From Erodium maritimum (taxonomy: Eukaryota > Streptophyta > Magnoliopsida > Geraniales > Geraniaceae), in contig OY997588.1 in NCBI GenBank assembly GCA_963921825.1, positions 9,934,001 through 9,998,000 on the forward strand: DNA of 64,000 bases, read 5' to 3'. How positions within the stretch are numbered: the stretch's first letter is position 1; every line of letters begins with the position of its first letter. The notes below the pieces were generated by a model. It was given only the letters and a program-made list of their open reading frames with translations, ran no database searches and was not told the origin of the DNA. The position numbers were made by a program, and so were the translations under genes. This document shows positions 36,833 through 49,476 of the stretch, in pieces.

Positions 36833-39800
36833 TCATTTTCTCATTTTTCTGGATTGCTTCCCATTCTTAAGACCGAAAGATCTTTCCACATCTGCATCCT
36901 CATCTCCTCCCTTCCTCTTCCTCTTATCTCCAGAGTTTTTTATTTCCTACAAACAAGTTCCAAATTTATAAGATGGTAAGGAACCAATCCAACATGTGTA
37001 TGCTATCTATGTACCGATTTTGGATCAAAACTTTTCTACTTGGAAAGCCCCAAGGAAGAAACCCAACTTTTTTTATTTGTTTGTTTGAAAAGAATATTAG
37101 GAGACCACACCCAATTCTAGCTTTGCTAATTATCAAGAAAAACGATCCACCACAACCACATATATACAGTATGGTAATTTCCTATGATGCATATGGTTAC
37201 AAGTCATAACAGCAAAAAAGACCACTACCTCATACTCATATTAAGAAACTGGTGTGGGTTCTAATCGAAAATGTAATAATATAATATAACCCCAAAGCTG
37301 GGAAGCAGTAAAATAAAAGGCAAAAAGATAACAATAAGATCGAATTGTACCATAATGGATATTCTTTTGGCCTCCGCCACACGCTCCAACAACATCAAAA
37401 CTTCTTCTTCTTCGGCACTAAACTCGGGCAACTTTTTACCTGAGATAAATGGTTAGTTTTCAGAGCTCCCCCATGAAATGACTCGTAAAATATATCAACT
37501 GCCATTTATTTACCAATAAGCTTCTCTATCTGCATATACCACTCCAACTCATACTGGTTCACCAGTGAGATTGCAACCCCAGATCGCCCTGCACGAGCAG
37601 TTCTTCCCACTCTATGGACATAGTCCTGTGACAAACATTATTAACAAGTTTGTTTCCACATTCTACCTTACCTATATAACTTTTACTTCGTGATAATAAC
37701 ACTATTCTAGTTTCATGATGGAAAAAAGTGAGGAGAATAATTTACAAACCAGAAAACAATGAAGTGTATATGAACAGAAAACAGACCTTGGAGTTTGTGG
37801 GAATATCATAATTAATAACCATATCAACAGATGGGATATCAAGTCCTCTACTTGCTACATCAGTGCAGATGAGAATGTTACATTCTCCGGCCTTGAATTT
37901 ATTCAGGGCTCCAAGTCTCTTATCCTGTCACAAGTATTTCCGTTAATACACTGTGTGTGCTTGTAAGTGATTTAATTAAATGGAAAAGCATGAGAGAGCA
38001 CCTGACTCATTTGCCCACTAATTGGAATGGCTCTTAGACCAAGATTTCGAAGAATCAAAGCTAAGAGGCGAGTTGCATCGCATGTTCGAGTGAAAACCAT
38101 TGATGTAGATCCAGACATCTCGGTCAGAATATATACAAGATAGCAATCCTGTAATCATTTCAATAGAAACAAAGATAAATTAACCAAATTATAAAGAATA
38201 CCAATAGCAAATCTCGCTTCACTCATTTTCAGGTGGACAGAAGACATTAACCAGTAGATGCAGCAAACAAAAGTCCTGATTTTTGAGCCATAGTAGACTA
38301 GTAGTTCAGGATTTCTGTATTACATTCAATTTTAACTAAAATTTCTTATGTGAGAAAACTTTGCTACAGTTTCTGTAGGCATATTGCTATTAACTAGGTC
38401 TATAAAGGATTAAATTTTGTATATCTCTTGCTGCCATCCTTTTGTATTTGATATAGAGAAGAAGTCTATATACTGGATACTGTGAGCAAACTCAATGAGA
38501 AGGAATTGAAGCATGTGCCTGAGAAGCCCTCAGGAAGGCACGGGTAGTTGGAGCTTAACATTATTCATTGCTTGCTTCAAGGCACACACTGAGCCTTTAG
38601 GATGTCAATAAAATAATAAATAGTATTTAAAATTTAATCCTTTATAGACCTAATTAATAGCAATACGCCTACAGAAACTGTAGCAAAGTTTTCTCACATA
38701 AGAAATTTTTGGTTAAAATTGAATGTAATACAGAAATCCTGAACTACTAGCTCATATTATAGTTATGATGTTCCTCGCAGCACAATCAATACTATTAATC
38801 AATATGTTCCTCTAGGTCTGAAGTCTGAACGTCTATATGTTTGGCCACAAAAAAATATTCCAAATAGATACCAGTTTTCCATACAAAAGTAAACAATACT
38901 CATAGAAGCAGGCTCACACCCAAAATAAATATAAGTTCTCAAGGATCATGGTAGAGTAGCTTAACATTCTGAAGAAGACAAACCTTGTATTTGGCAGGAA
39001 CAAAACGATATTGCTGCTTGAGTGTGTCGACGGTTGAGTACTTAGATGATGCTTCAATCTGAAAGATTACAAACAACACTAATTAGTGATAAAGAGTTGA
39101 GGATAAAAGCCTTTTCCATGTATTTAGATCATACCTTTACAGGATTCCTTAGACAAGCTCTCTGGAGCTTTCGCACCTACATCAGTAAAATTATAACTGG
39201 GTCACTTTCTTAGACATAGAAGGGTCTGAAAATATTAGCTCATAGAAAACATTATTACAGATAAGTGCAATATTGCCCGTCAAGACTAAGACATTTGCGA
39301 AAAAATAAAGAAGAGGTGAAGGAATTCAGAATTCCTGCATCTTCCGACTACATTAACCTATCTCTGGAACTGCATTCTGCATTAATTTGTTTTTAGTCAT
39401 ATGTTCTCTTTTCATTAAAACCTCAGTGTTGCAAGTGAAACAAACAAAATTTACATTCTGTTCATGTATAAAGTAGAGCAGTTGAATCAACCTTCATCCT
39501 GTAGATTAACTGACTCGATTGACAAGCTTGTAATGCAACAATTGAAACCAAAAAGGCAACAAACATGGCCATTACTTGTTTAAGGGGCAATCAATATACA
39601 TAATAAACACTGTTTTGCATAACTCTCAACAGTTCAAGCACAAGACATAAGAGAGCCGCAAAAGACAGTTACACTTGTGTACTATGAAATAAATACCTTC
39701 TTGGTCATGGTTGCGGAAAATAAGTAAGTTCTCCTATCACGGGGGACTTCAGTCAAAATCTCATCAATTGTTTTCTCAAACTCTTGATTCAGCAGTCTGT

Positions 39801-41324
39801 CTGCCTCATCTAAGACCTGTTCAACATACAAATTAACATTGTTATAATGATGGCAACAGAATCAATTAAGAAGAACACATTTAAAACGCTTTAGGATTTT
39901 TAACAAGGTGACATGAAAGTAACACCTAAGAAAAAAGGCATATACCTCAACAGAACAGGAAAATCTTAGGTCATATGAAAAAAAAGGAAACTATATTGAA
40001 GAGTTGATTCATCTGTTTCCCTCCATATCATTTATAATCGATATGGTAATGAAGAACACAATCTGATAGAAACGTACCAAATATTTCAACATTTTAAGAG
40101 AAAAACCCTTTGTGTTTTTTAGATGATCCATTAGGCGTCCTGGTGTACCAACCTGTGACAAAACAAAATGAAAAGCCACATAAGAAGCCAGGCAACACTA
40201 ATATATAATATCAACATGGTATGAGAAATCTGACATTTTACTAAATACACGGGAAATAGAAAAACAAAGACTACTGGCTTTAGGATACGTAAGCAAAGTT
40301 ATATTAGATGCCTATAGAGCACATACATGCTGAAAACTTTTCCATGCTCTTTGGGGGTAAAACATATTTAGCCATAGATTTTTTGTTCTTCTAAAACTAA
40401 GTGAACCGGGAAAGCGTGAACCAAACTCCAAAAGCGTAATGTTTAGGCATCAGATGTGGTTGCGGGAGCAACATGGAAATGGGACGGGCAAATAATTGAC
40501 ATCATGATAATCCTTAAATACTCAAGGAACAGAATGAAGTGCAAGAAACTGAACCACTTACAATAATATGAGGCCGCTTCCCAAGGGATAATTGTTGTTG
40601 CACAAGGTCTATTCCTCCAACAAGCTGCAGAGCAAGATGCATATTCCAACCATTATTAGGTTCATAAAAAATATTTTTTCACATAAAGTTTCTACTGGAG
40701 AATACCAATTGATTTATCAAAAAGCTTACCACAGCACACTTGACACCAATTCCTGACCCCAAAGCTTCAAACTGCTCAGCTATCTGGATTGCAAGCTCTC
40801 TGGAGCAAAATTTAAAGTGAGAACCATTAATTCTAACACAATACAAGGCATGATGATGCATACAATTTAAAAACAAAGATTAACGTAAGAACTCAAGTGA
40901 AAAGGAGGCAAAACCTAGTGGGAGAAAGCACCAAAGCGAAGAAAGCTTGGGGAGCGTCTAGGAGCGATTGCAGTATTGGAATAGCAAAAGCTCCCGTCTT
41001 GCCAGAACCTGTCTGGGCAAGCCCTATCAAATCTTTACCTGTAAACACCCAAAACACAAAGAGATGAACCGTTCAAAAAAATATTGCAATGGAACACAAA
41101 ATCGAAAACCAAGTTGAAAGTGTGTGAAGAGCAAGAGAGAGACCATCGAGGGCATGAGGAAGAGCTTCGACTTGAATCTTCGTCGGGTTTTTCCAACCCA
41201 GAGCATCGCAAGCCTCCACCAGCTGGTCGCATACACCTAGTTCCTTAAATGTCTTCGTCTCTTCCTCCACTGCTATCTGTTCCTCCACCGCTATTTGTTC
41301 CTCCAATTCCGCCTCTTCTGCCAT
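36833..41324 (-). CDS. RH10: DEAD-box ATP-dependent RNA helicase, RH10/DDX47/Rrp3 type
   Basis: Thirteen exons on the minus strand join in frame to 449 aa: 41324-41144, 41038-40915, 40799-40730, 40624-40562, 40152-40078, 39816-39697, 39176-39135, 39058-38984, 38148-38002, 37924-37787, 37625-37514, 37439-37351 and 36946-36833. Motifs in order are the Q motif (FKELGV...PTKIQ), I AQTGSGKT (68-75), Ia PTRELA (100-105), VGTPGR, II DEAD (174-177), III SAT (205-207), the [11 protein letters not shown] block and [10 protein letters not shown] (349-356). The tail is Lys/Arg-rich, as in nucleolar helicases. Rrp3/DDX47 works in 18S pre-rRNA maturation. The N-terminus has a tandem [12 protein letters not shown] duplication. 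Intron 8 carries a long inverted repeat. Family call is firm; nucleolar role is from the family. Confidence 0.96.
38298..38750. mobile_element. Fold-back element (long-TIR MITE) in RH10 intron 8
   Basis: Arms at 38298-38418 and 38629-38750 are about 121 bp each and almost perfect inverted copies, starting CTAGTAGTTCAGG and including TGCTACAGTTTCTGTAGGC. The spacer is 210 bp. No convincing target-site duplication was found. It lies wholly within an intron, so the pre-mRNA can form a long hairpin. Confidence 0.85.
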
Positions 41325-41685
41325 CTGATAGTGCCTGACTTTGGTCTAGAGTTCTATTATACGACTTCACAGGTACAAGTTATACGGAGGTTGGAAAATA
41401 CAAGGTTTGAGTCTTACCTGTCGTCTTCGCTGCTGGAGAATGGTTGCTAAAGGTTGAAGATGAAACACGACTGAAGTAGAAAAGAAAACAAGGCAACCCT
41501 AAGGGCCTGCCTCTGTTGGGCCGTGTCCTTTTATTGCCAGTGAAGCCCAAACTAATTTCAGCCCAAGACAAAAGGGGCCGCTGGTCTCCTCTGCTGTAGG
41601 TCGCAGGTCGGGCGTGTGCCGTTCGCGGGTCTACAACCGGGTCAGTGAGCGGATCATGGAGCCAGACTGGGTCATCTTTTAACCC
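41325..41685 (-). promoter_or_regulatory. RH10 promoter and leader with site II and telo-box motifs
   Basis: Contains a telo-box AACCCTAA (41495-41502) and three TGGGCY-type site II elements (41517-41522 on plus; 41544-41549 and 41560-41565 on minus). This pair of motifs is typical of plant ribosomal-protein and ribosome-biogenesis promoters. That agrees with a pre-rRNA-processing helicase. Confidence 0.55.
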
Positions 41686-43266
41686 ATCTCGGGATATTAC
41701 TTTTTATTTATTTATCGAAAATAGAGATATTATAACTTTGAAATGTTCGCAAAACTGTCGATACTTGAGTACAAAAATGAAACTACGATGGAATTGAAAA
41801 AACAAGAACTGAATATTAAATTTGCTCTTAGACATAAAGGTTGATTGGACAGGAGAACTGCGGTAGCATCCGTGGACACCGATACAGCATAAGCGAACCA
41901 AAGGGGCACTGATCGAGTAGATCTAGTGTGGATCTTTGTAGAGGTGGACCGATAACTCCCCCGGGATGTCATCGTGCATCGTCCTCATTTGACTGATACT
42001 GGCAGGGCTCCTAAACGCGGGAGTACTAACTCGGAACTAGCAGGGAAAAACCTTGTCGGCTTTTGGTGGAACCGTTTCCACCTTACATCCAGAGAGGCGG
42101 TACAGCCGACCGACACCTCCCTGGACCTCTGAGGACTCATTCTTGGAGGCGAGGGTGCTTATAGCCCCCCGTCGCTGCATATGACGCTACATCTGATCCG
42201 GTAGAGCCCTCCGACTCCTCCGGTTATATAACTTCCCTGATCGTATCGATCCCATTTTGAATCCCAGATCCCCCATGGGCCCTCCATGAACCGGGTCCGG
42301 ACCCTAATAGGCCTTCTTACCCGATCCAGACCCAACTTGTTGATTGAAGCCCCTTGGACCGGCAACCAAACTAGAGCCCCAACCCGCGACCCCTTCCCTT
42401 GGGCCCGGGCCCTCGGTACGACCCCACACATCGTCCTTTGACCCGGCCTTACCCAGCCCGTCTGCTCTCCTCGGGCCCGTGCCAGCCCTTGGATTCTCGA
42501 CCGAGCCCGTTCCCCAAGCCCGACGCGCGTCTGCCATCAGGCCCCGGCTCATGCATAGACCTAGCTCCCCCCTCGACTCCATGGAAACCCTAAGGGGTTC
42601 CTTCCCCTTCCTTCGGCGCCACGTCACCGCCTCCGGCTTCTCCCGCGACGTCGTGGTCGTGTCCGACGAGATGGCCACCGACGCCTCTGCCCCACCAGCC
42701 ACCGGCAACTTCTCGACCCCTACTCCACCTTCCTTCTGCACCTCAAACTTCGTAGTCCATCAGAACGACGAACCGTCTTCCTCTTCGCCTGGTGTCGCCC
42801 AAGTAAGCTTGCGACCTTCCCGTGGTCTCGGCCCTAATGCCGGAGTGCGGCGTAGGATGCCCATTGCCATGGCCTGAGATCATCGCCCCGCGCCTCCACC
42901 ACCTCGTTCTCCGTACTCCGTCCTAATTACAGAGAACGTTAAACCTGCCGCTTCAATTCCGGCACCACCCACACGAGGTGTCAACAGAGCCGGTTCCTTG
43001 AGGGACTCTTCCCAAGACAAGACGACCCTCTTCGGTGAACCACCTCCGCTTGACTCCTCCGCAGCGCCCGGATTCCGGGCTGCTTGGTTCACGTATAAGC
43101 TCTACGTCAACCCCACCATCACCTTCTGCCTGCTCCGCCATTGACGTTTCCATCGTAGCTGCCGTGCAGAAGGAAAATCGCAAAACTCGCAGAGACCCTA
43201 GGGTTAGGGTTTTGGGAGATGCTTCAACTATAACATGTCAATGTTCTTTTTATCTCGCGATATTAC
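41686..43266 (-). mobile_element. Non-autonomous LINE-type retroposon with target-site duplications
   Basis: 15-bp direct repeats ATCTCGGGATATTAC (41686-41700) and ATCTCGCGATATTAC (43252-43266) differ at one base and flank a GC-rich 1.55 kb insert. The left edge is T-rich, the complement of a 3' tail. On the minus strand the 5' end has a CCCTAACCCTAG leader, an ATG at about 43153 and pieces reading SPKRVVLSWEESL, as near the start of plant LINE ORF1. Most of the coding region, including reverse transcriptase, is missing. Confidence 0.72.
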
Positions 43267-45230
43267 TGATTTACCTCTAATCGAGAGCACACATAAACTA
43301 ATTTCATTATTCATTTTAAAACATATCGAACATCGAAAATTATTGTGCTCTCTCCCTTTATGTTTTTCATTCTCCTCTTATTCTCGGTGACTTCTTTTAC
43401 ACGGTTAGAGTTCGATTTATGAAATTGTTATATCATCGAAGACCTTTATCATACATGCAATAACAAGAAAACGGATTATCGAGAGTCTTATTAATCCAAT
43501 ATTATTTACCAAAAACATTTGTCAGGTTACTACCAATTTTGTTGTTTTGTTTATGATTAATTATCATTGTTAATTTGTTACTTGTTTGTTTTATAAACTA
43601 ACACTCGTTTATTGTGAACAACTCGGTAGTAGTAACCTTAGCCTAACTACTATATCCTTATGCGTAATGGTTGTTATATCGTCTCCTTCATCCAACTCAT
43701 GCCCTGTTGTGCTGCCCTCTCCCCTGACAGTACGATTGACGCACCATCAACCACTGTTGGTTCCCCTGTCATATCTGCGCACAATGTTTACAAAACCAGA
43801 ACGTCCAAGGATGCTCTTCAAAAGTGCATCGGCCTCCATTTTTCCCTCATCGCCTCCTTCATCAGGACGTTCTCTGATGTTGTCACACACGAGGCCACAG
43901 TCGATCCTGGTTCCTCAGTTGTCTCAAGTTCCCCCCTCCCCCGTCCTTCACACGACGACATTCGTCCTCACCCTATACATAAGGTCGTCCCGACGTTCTC
44001 TGGGAAATCCTCCTCTCTGATGGCTTATTCGTCGCCTCGGGCTCTCCCACCTCCCTTGGAGCAAGAGGCGGGTCTTCGAAACCCTAATGGAGGACAAGTT
44101 CAGACTATGCTACCACATGATCCTTGGCTCTCCACAATCGCGAGAAGATATGGTGGTGGTAGGTTTCTCGACGATCCGACCACGTCCTCTTGTCCCTCCC
44201 AAACCTGACAAACCCCGGGCTACGTCGATCAAAAATATGCGATATCCACCCTCCCAGTGTGGTGTAGACATTTTATATGGACGCTTGGATACGTTATCAA
44301 GGGTCGACTTCCTCTCAGCCCTCGCCTAAAGTCCAAGGGCCAGCCAATGCTCATGCATGGAAACCTAGTCTATCGCGCCTTTGCTAATAGGGGACAGACG
44401 ATCTACATGAGGATATTTTGAGGCTCGAGGAGCCACCATCTACTTCAACTGATTCCTTACGTCCGACTCCACGTTTGAGGCCTGACGTCCTACTTAAACC
44501 GAGAGAATCAATTGGGAAGTCCAACCCAACCCGAGTCACCCATCCTCTAAAGGAGACAGAGGGGAGGGGGGGTCTGTGACGTCCTCCGTCCTGCCTAACC
44601 TGGGGATTGGTAAATCGGTAACCACTCCTCCAGGAGAGTATTTATGGTTTCTCCGGGGGGATCAATGTAGGGAGAGAAGAGAGAATGAGTTTGAAGGAAT
44701 GAAAAAAATTCAGGCGAGGGCTAAAAAACAGTGTCGTCAGAATCCATAAAGGCCTTTTGCAATGAGCTACAATGGAGGACTGGAAGCCCGTCCTATTTTA
44801 CGGCCCCTCTACCTTATCATGTGATCCTCCCTATACCACACACGTCTTCCACAAGCTAGAGATCCATCCAGAAGGATCCACAAGTTTATCGACTATGATG
44901 GGTGAGTTCAGGTTTAACCATATATGGTTTTTGAGTCAGGTCTAGATAGTCGCCTTGAGTCACGTTGCACGAGTATTACTTTTCTATTTTTCAGTTTTTT
45001 GGGTTTAGTTTCTTACTGTTTAGGGATAAATGTTCATTATTTCAAAATCTCGTCTATGCTTAGGTTTTTAAAAAAGATTAGTTATAGTTTGTCTACATAT
45101 GCACTATTCTCCCATTCTCTTGTTGTTTCAATATTCCTACATCAATAGAAATTGCTTCTTCCGTTAACAAAACAAGCGTAGTTGGAGACGGAGTTTTTTC
45201 TACGAGTAACCCATAATGACGTTGCCTGAT
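43267..45230. other. GC-variable, repeat-like region, probably a further retroposon
   Basis: AT-rich to about 43560. From 43600 to 44560 it is GC-richer, with open stretches on the plus strand (for example 43660-44208) whose peptides are not recognised. 44900-45170 looks like a LINE 3' UTR (T-rich, ending TTCCGTTAACAAAAC). No duplication or domain confirms an element. Confidence 0.35.
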
Positions 45231-45867
45231 AATTATCCATGAGAATAAAACTCATTGGCTGGCCTTGGCCACCGTGTTCGCACCCGCTGATCCTTAACCA
45301 GCAGCCTTTGATTACGTTGAGAGACCATTTGAGTAACAGGGCAAAGGAACTTCTGGAGGGATAGGACGTCAGAGGCCTTGACCATGACTCGGAGGGACAA
45401 TCCCTTTCTTCTTTTTTTCACAAACGGACAAAGCCTTTATATGACACTTGTACAGAACATTATAGTTTGACGCAAACAAACTGGATACTTCCCGGGTATT
45501 TAAGGAGCCTGCTAAAGAATTTCCAATGACCTCTCTCACCTCACTCAGGTAAAAGATTCCAATTCTAGTGGATCACCCGTTTGGGAGTAACCAGCTTTAT
45601 GTTACGTTAATCTTTGTTAAAAATAAAGTTAGATTTATTGTTTTAGTTGTATTGGCGACAATAAAGGAACATGACTATGCTATATAGTCTTTTGGAACCC
45701 GACAATGGACATTATCCCCCACACATTCCATATACTCCTAGCTGAAAAGAAAAAAAGAATGAATCTAGGAGATTCCGTATAATCTATACAACTCATTTCA
45801 AGATTCATTCTTATTGGGTTGAATTATAATCATATTAGTTGAACGTGACTCCATCATTTATAATAGA
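45231..45867. other. Intergenic DNA
   Basis: No gene or defined repeat recognised. Confidence 0.35.
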
Positions 45868-46186
45868 GTTAATTTTATCTCACTACCCTAAAAGTTTTTA
45901 AGCTTTATCTCACCACCCTAAACATAGCTAGTGGCACTTCACTACCTTAACTATTAGTTAATGAGCAGTTTAGTACCCAGAAGCACAACTACACTATTAA
46001 AAAATAATCGTAAGTCCTAGGTTGAAGAATTTAAAAATAATAATATAGTTGTGCAATTATGTATATGGTCTTCAACATAAGACTTGCAAAATTTACTAAT
46101 AGTGTAGTTGTGTTTCTGGTAACTATTTTTAGGATTGGAAGATAAAACTTAAATTTTCTTAGGGTAATAATTTCAAGAATGTTTGG
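45868..46186. mobile_element. Palindromic Mutator-like MITE, copy A
   Basis: Nearly self-complementary over its whole length. The left half reads TTTATCTCACTACCCTAAAAG... GTAGTTGTG and the right half returns the inverse. It shares its terminal and internal blocks (GTGGCAC, CAGTTTAGTACCCAGAAGCAC) with copy B at 50039-50403. Exact ends and duplication are uncertain. Confidence 0.65.
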
Positions 46187-48744
46187 GACGTAAATCCTTT
46201 AACATATGTCAAAAATCTTGGAAGAAGATCTTCATGAACATTATGAAAGCATATTAGTAATATCGGATATGTAGGCACATTTTTCTCGTTTCATACCCAT
46301 CACCACACTTACTTTGATAGGCACTGCCTTAGACATTTATGAAAAGACACCTTAAAAACACAAGGCTTGCTTCAAAGCATCATGTATAACAAAGACAATT
46401 CTGTAGTCAATCTCTCAGAATCACATAATTGAACTTGTTAATGTTTGCTTTCATCCGAAATATCGTAGGCAGTTTGATTAAACCTATAATGTTGTTGGTC
46501 CTTTATAGTTTTGGGGGTTGATTGGCCTAATCAAATTTGGCTGAGCAAGGCAAGAGTTCGTGCGACTGAGTCACCCAATTACCAAAAGGAAGGTGCAACA
46601 AATCGTGCATTATATGATTGAGACCATTTCCATTAGTGTATCGTGGAACCTTAGTCACTCTTTCTTTTTAAAGCACAAGCACTATCTTATCACAATAACA
46701 AAAGTGATATTCATATATATTTATTTTGTTGATTTAATGTGTGGTCAAAGGTTAGCAGCTAGCTGGTCAAGTAAAGCTTCTTTAGACCACCTTTGTCTCA
46801 TCAAGTGTCTCTCTGGTTCTTTGCTCCTCTACCTAGAGCCATGTCGTTTTGTCCGATTACACTTACTTGCTCTCTTTGATTGCTCGAATTAAAGGATGTT
46901 TCTCACAAATAAAGTATGTTAATCATCGCGGAAAAGTTGCATCATTTATGATCGTGCATTTCTTATATGTATATTTTATCTAACTACCTCTTATTGTCAC
47001 TTCAACCACAAAAAAAACTATGTTGATTAACGACAAGGACTCAAATAATTAAGCAATCTTATCGGGATGATTCTAGGAATATAATTAGTTCAAAGGCGGG
47101 TGCAATAGTTGGATTTTACGAGTTGATGGATATATATTTACAGGAAATGATAAATTACACGGTTAGTAATCACATGTGTACAAAATAGCACAAATATGTA
47201 TCACTGTCACGACGTCATCGATGATTCTCAACATGAGCAAAAATGTATCATTTTGGAAAAGAACTAGGTAAGAAGGAAATATCCATAAATTGTATTTGTA
47301 TTTTTTCCATGAATAAATAGTAATGTATGGTTTGTGTTGAGATGAATGTTAACAAGTGAGTACCAAACAAAACGTTGCATAACTGATGCCGTTTTGTTTA
47401 CTGTCCACGTGAAACAATGAATTCAATGTTGCCACTCACTCTGAGACGAATGTTTTAGAACATTGCCGGAAGAAGATTGGGGCTCGTGCTAAAAAAACAA
47501 GTCAAAACAGTTTGTGTCGATACAACAATCACGATCTAGATACATACACATAAATTGATAGATTCATGAACAAATGCTAAATATTTATTCATCAAAACTA
47601 ATCGTCAATGTATGTTAAGTTAAATTTTTTGTCTAAATAATAATCGGCTGCAAACCACAAAGAGAGAATACAATTGAGAAGAAACATTTTACAAGTCTAA
47701 TGATAGATTGGTTAAAGGTGAGTGCGGCCAAAACAACAATCCCTACAAAAGTTGAAGAAGTAACATTAATGGTTTTCAAACTACACCTATATATGCCAGA
47801 CCGACTTTTAATACTTTGCAAATGTATGAACTTGATACCATAGAATAACCAACGTAATGCGGTTTTAGACCAATTTTTGTGTGTTAAATATAATTGACAA
47901 AAGACTTGAAGTTGAAAAAAAAAAAGCCATTGGTTCCTATACGTTGTGCAATTTATGACAACGATTATATTTGGTTCCTCTGTTATTATTAACTCATACA
48001 TCAAATCTATGGTTGGCCAAACAAAAAGGTAAAGAATATTTTTCTAACGCCATCCATGCAACTCCATCCAACATGCATAAACATATGAATGTCCCCGTCA
48101 ATAGAGCACAAGTGGATTGTATTTTTTTAATAATTCTGAATACTTTAGCGATTATAATATAATCTATACAAACTAATAAAAAAAATCAAGTACACAAAAC
48201 CGTGTTTAAAAAAAAACTTGTGGAGTGTCAACAACTACATTCGATGAATTAGATAAAGATGAAATCCGTATCGATAGTATTCTTTACATGCCAAGAACAC
48301 GTCTATATTCAATTTCCACGTAAAAAAGATCATATTTTTTCAAAATAACACTTAACTTTATGCTCTTGTATTTGTAACCACACTTCTCCACCAGATATTT
48401 ACACACACCACCGACTACACATGGAACATGGAAATGGAATGGTGTTATTCATAAGAGAGAGCAGGCGCAAACACATTTATTCATTTAAATGTATAATTCA
48501 AATTGTTTAATTTGTTTATCTGATGATATCTCATTGTTTATGCTTCCCAGAATGTGGTTTATAACCACAAAACATAAAGAAAGAAACAAGTGATAATAAA
48601 TTTTGTATCATCATCATTCTCTTCTCCTATTGAACAAGCATATATGCGTTGCAAAAGATGTATAGACATGTGAAAGTTTCTCGTATCAACCGAACACTCT
48701 CTTTCATGAATGAGTTTGTTTCTCTGGTTTTCAAATTCTTGCTA
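46187..48744. other. Gene-poor AT-rich DNA
   Basis: No supported gene. ORFs at 46560-46892 (+) and 47633-48004 (-) are hydrophobic or low in complexity and unrecognised. Confidence 0.4.
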
Positions 48745-49224
48745 TGTCAAACATTTAACTTCAGTTTGATATCATGACATAAATTTTTATCAGTTTCATA
48801 CCCTAACCAAACTTTTAATTTCACTTTCATATCCAGCCGGATACAATGTCCAAATTACCCCTAACTATTGCTCAAATTTTCATCTCATGCCACTGACTCG
48901 GAATTTGAAAAGAAGTGAAATGACAATAATACCCTTCATTGTTTAGGGTGTTAAACTGAAAATTTCAATAATTTTAAAACAAAATCAGTTTTTTTTTTTA
49001 TAAATTCAATTTTTAATTTCAAAAAATCAGATTTTAATTTTAAAAATACATAAAAAAGTTTTTTTTAAATAAAAATATTTTTTTATTAAAAACAGTTTTT
49101 ATATAAAAAATTATTTTTATTAAAAAAAAAAAATCAGACGCGACTGCGTCTTCTCCGGCTGGTCTCCGGCCACCCCTCCTCCGCCGGCGTCGTCCCCGAC
49201 CTCCTCCCTCAAACCACGCCGGCG

Positions 49225-49383
49225 TCGTCCCCGATCAGATTAAGCTGAATCTGGACTTCGGGCTCGAGAATTTCTCAGATTCGGCCCCAAATCAGTACTG
49301 GGTCTCGAAGCCTCCGATCAATCACCTCGCCTCTGCCGCCGTTGCGCCGGTTCTGTCCCTGAATCAGCAAATGCAATTAGTCT
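49225..49383 (+). pseudogene. Candidate captured exon inside the inverted-repeat element
   Basis: From about 49230 the plus strand reads DQIKLNLDFGLENFSDSA, then PNQYWVSKPPINHLASAAVA and PVLSLNQQMQLVSGGA before a stop (TAG near 49397). Composition and codon use look like a real protein segment, not AT-rich noise. I do not recognise the parent gene. Capture from a host gene is inferred from context. Confidence 0.45.
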
Positions 49384-49433
49384 CTGGCGGAGCTTAGGCC
49401 TCATCGGCGGCGGAGCTCCACCAACAAAACCCC

Positions 49434-49476
49434 GAACTGGTTCGCGATTTGAACCAGTTCAGATCTGAACTGGTTC
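49434..49476. repeat. Triple GAACTGGTTC inverted repeat with 26-bp perfect palindrome
   Basis: GAACTGGTTC at 49434-49443, its inverse GAACCAGTTC at 49451-49460 and GAACTGGTTC again at 49467-49476. The last two form a perfect 26-bp palindrome centred on AGATCT. Confidence 0.9.

Noticed and set aside
42344-42877. 177-aa Pro/Ser-rich plus-strand ORF as a gene
   Set aside because: Lies inside a retroposon bounded by target-site duplications and is antisense to its ORF1-like pieces.
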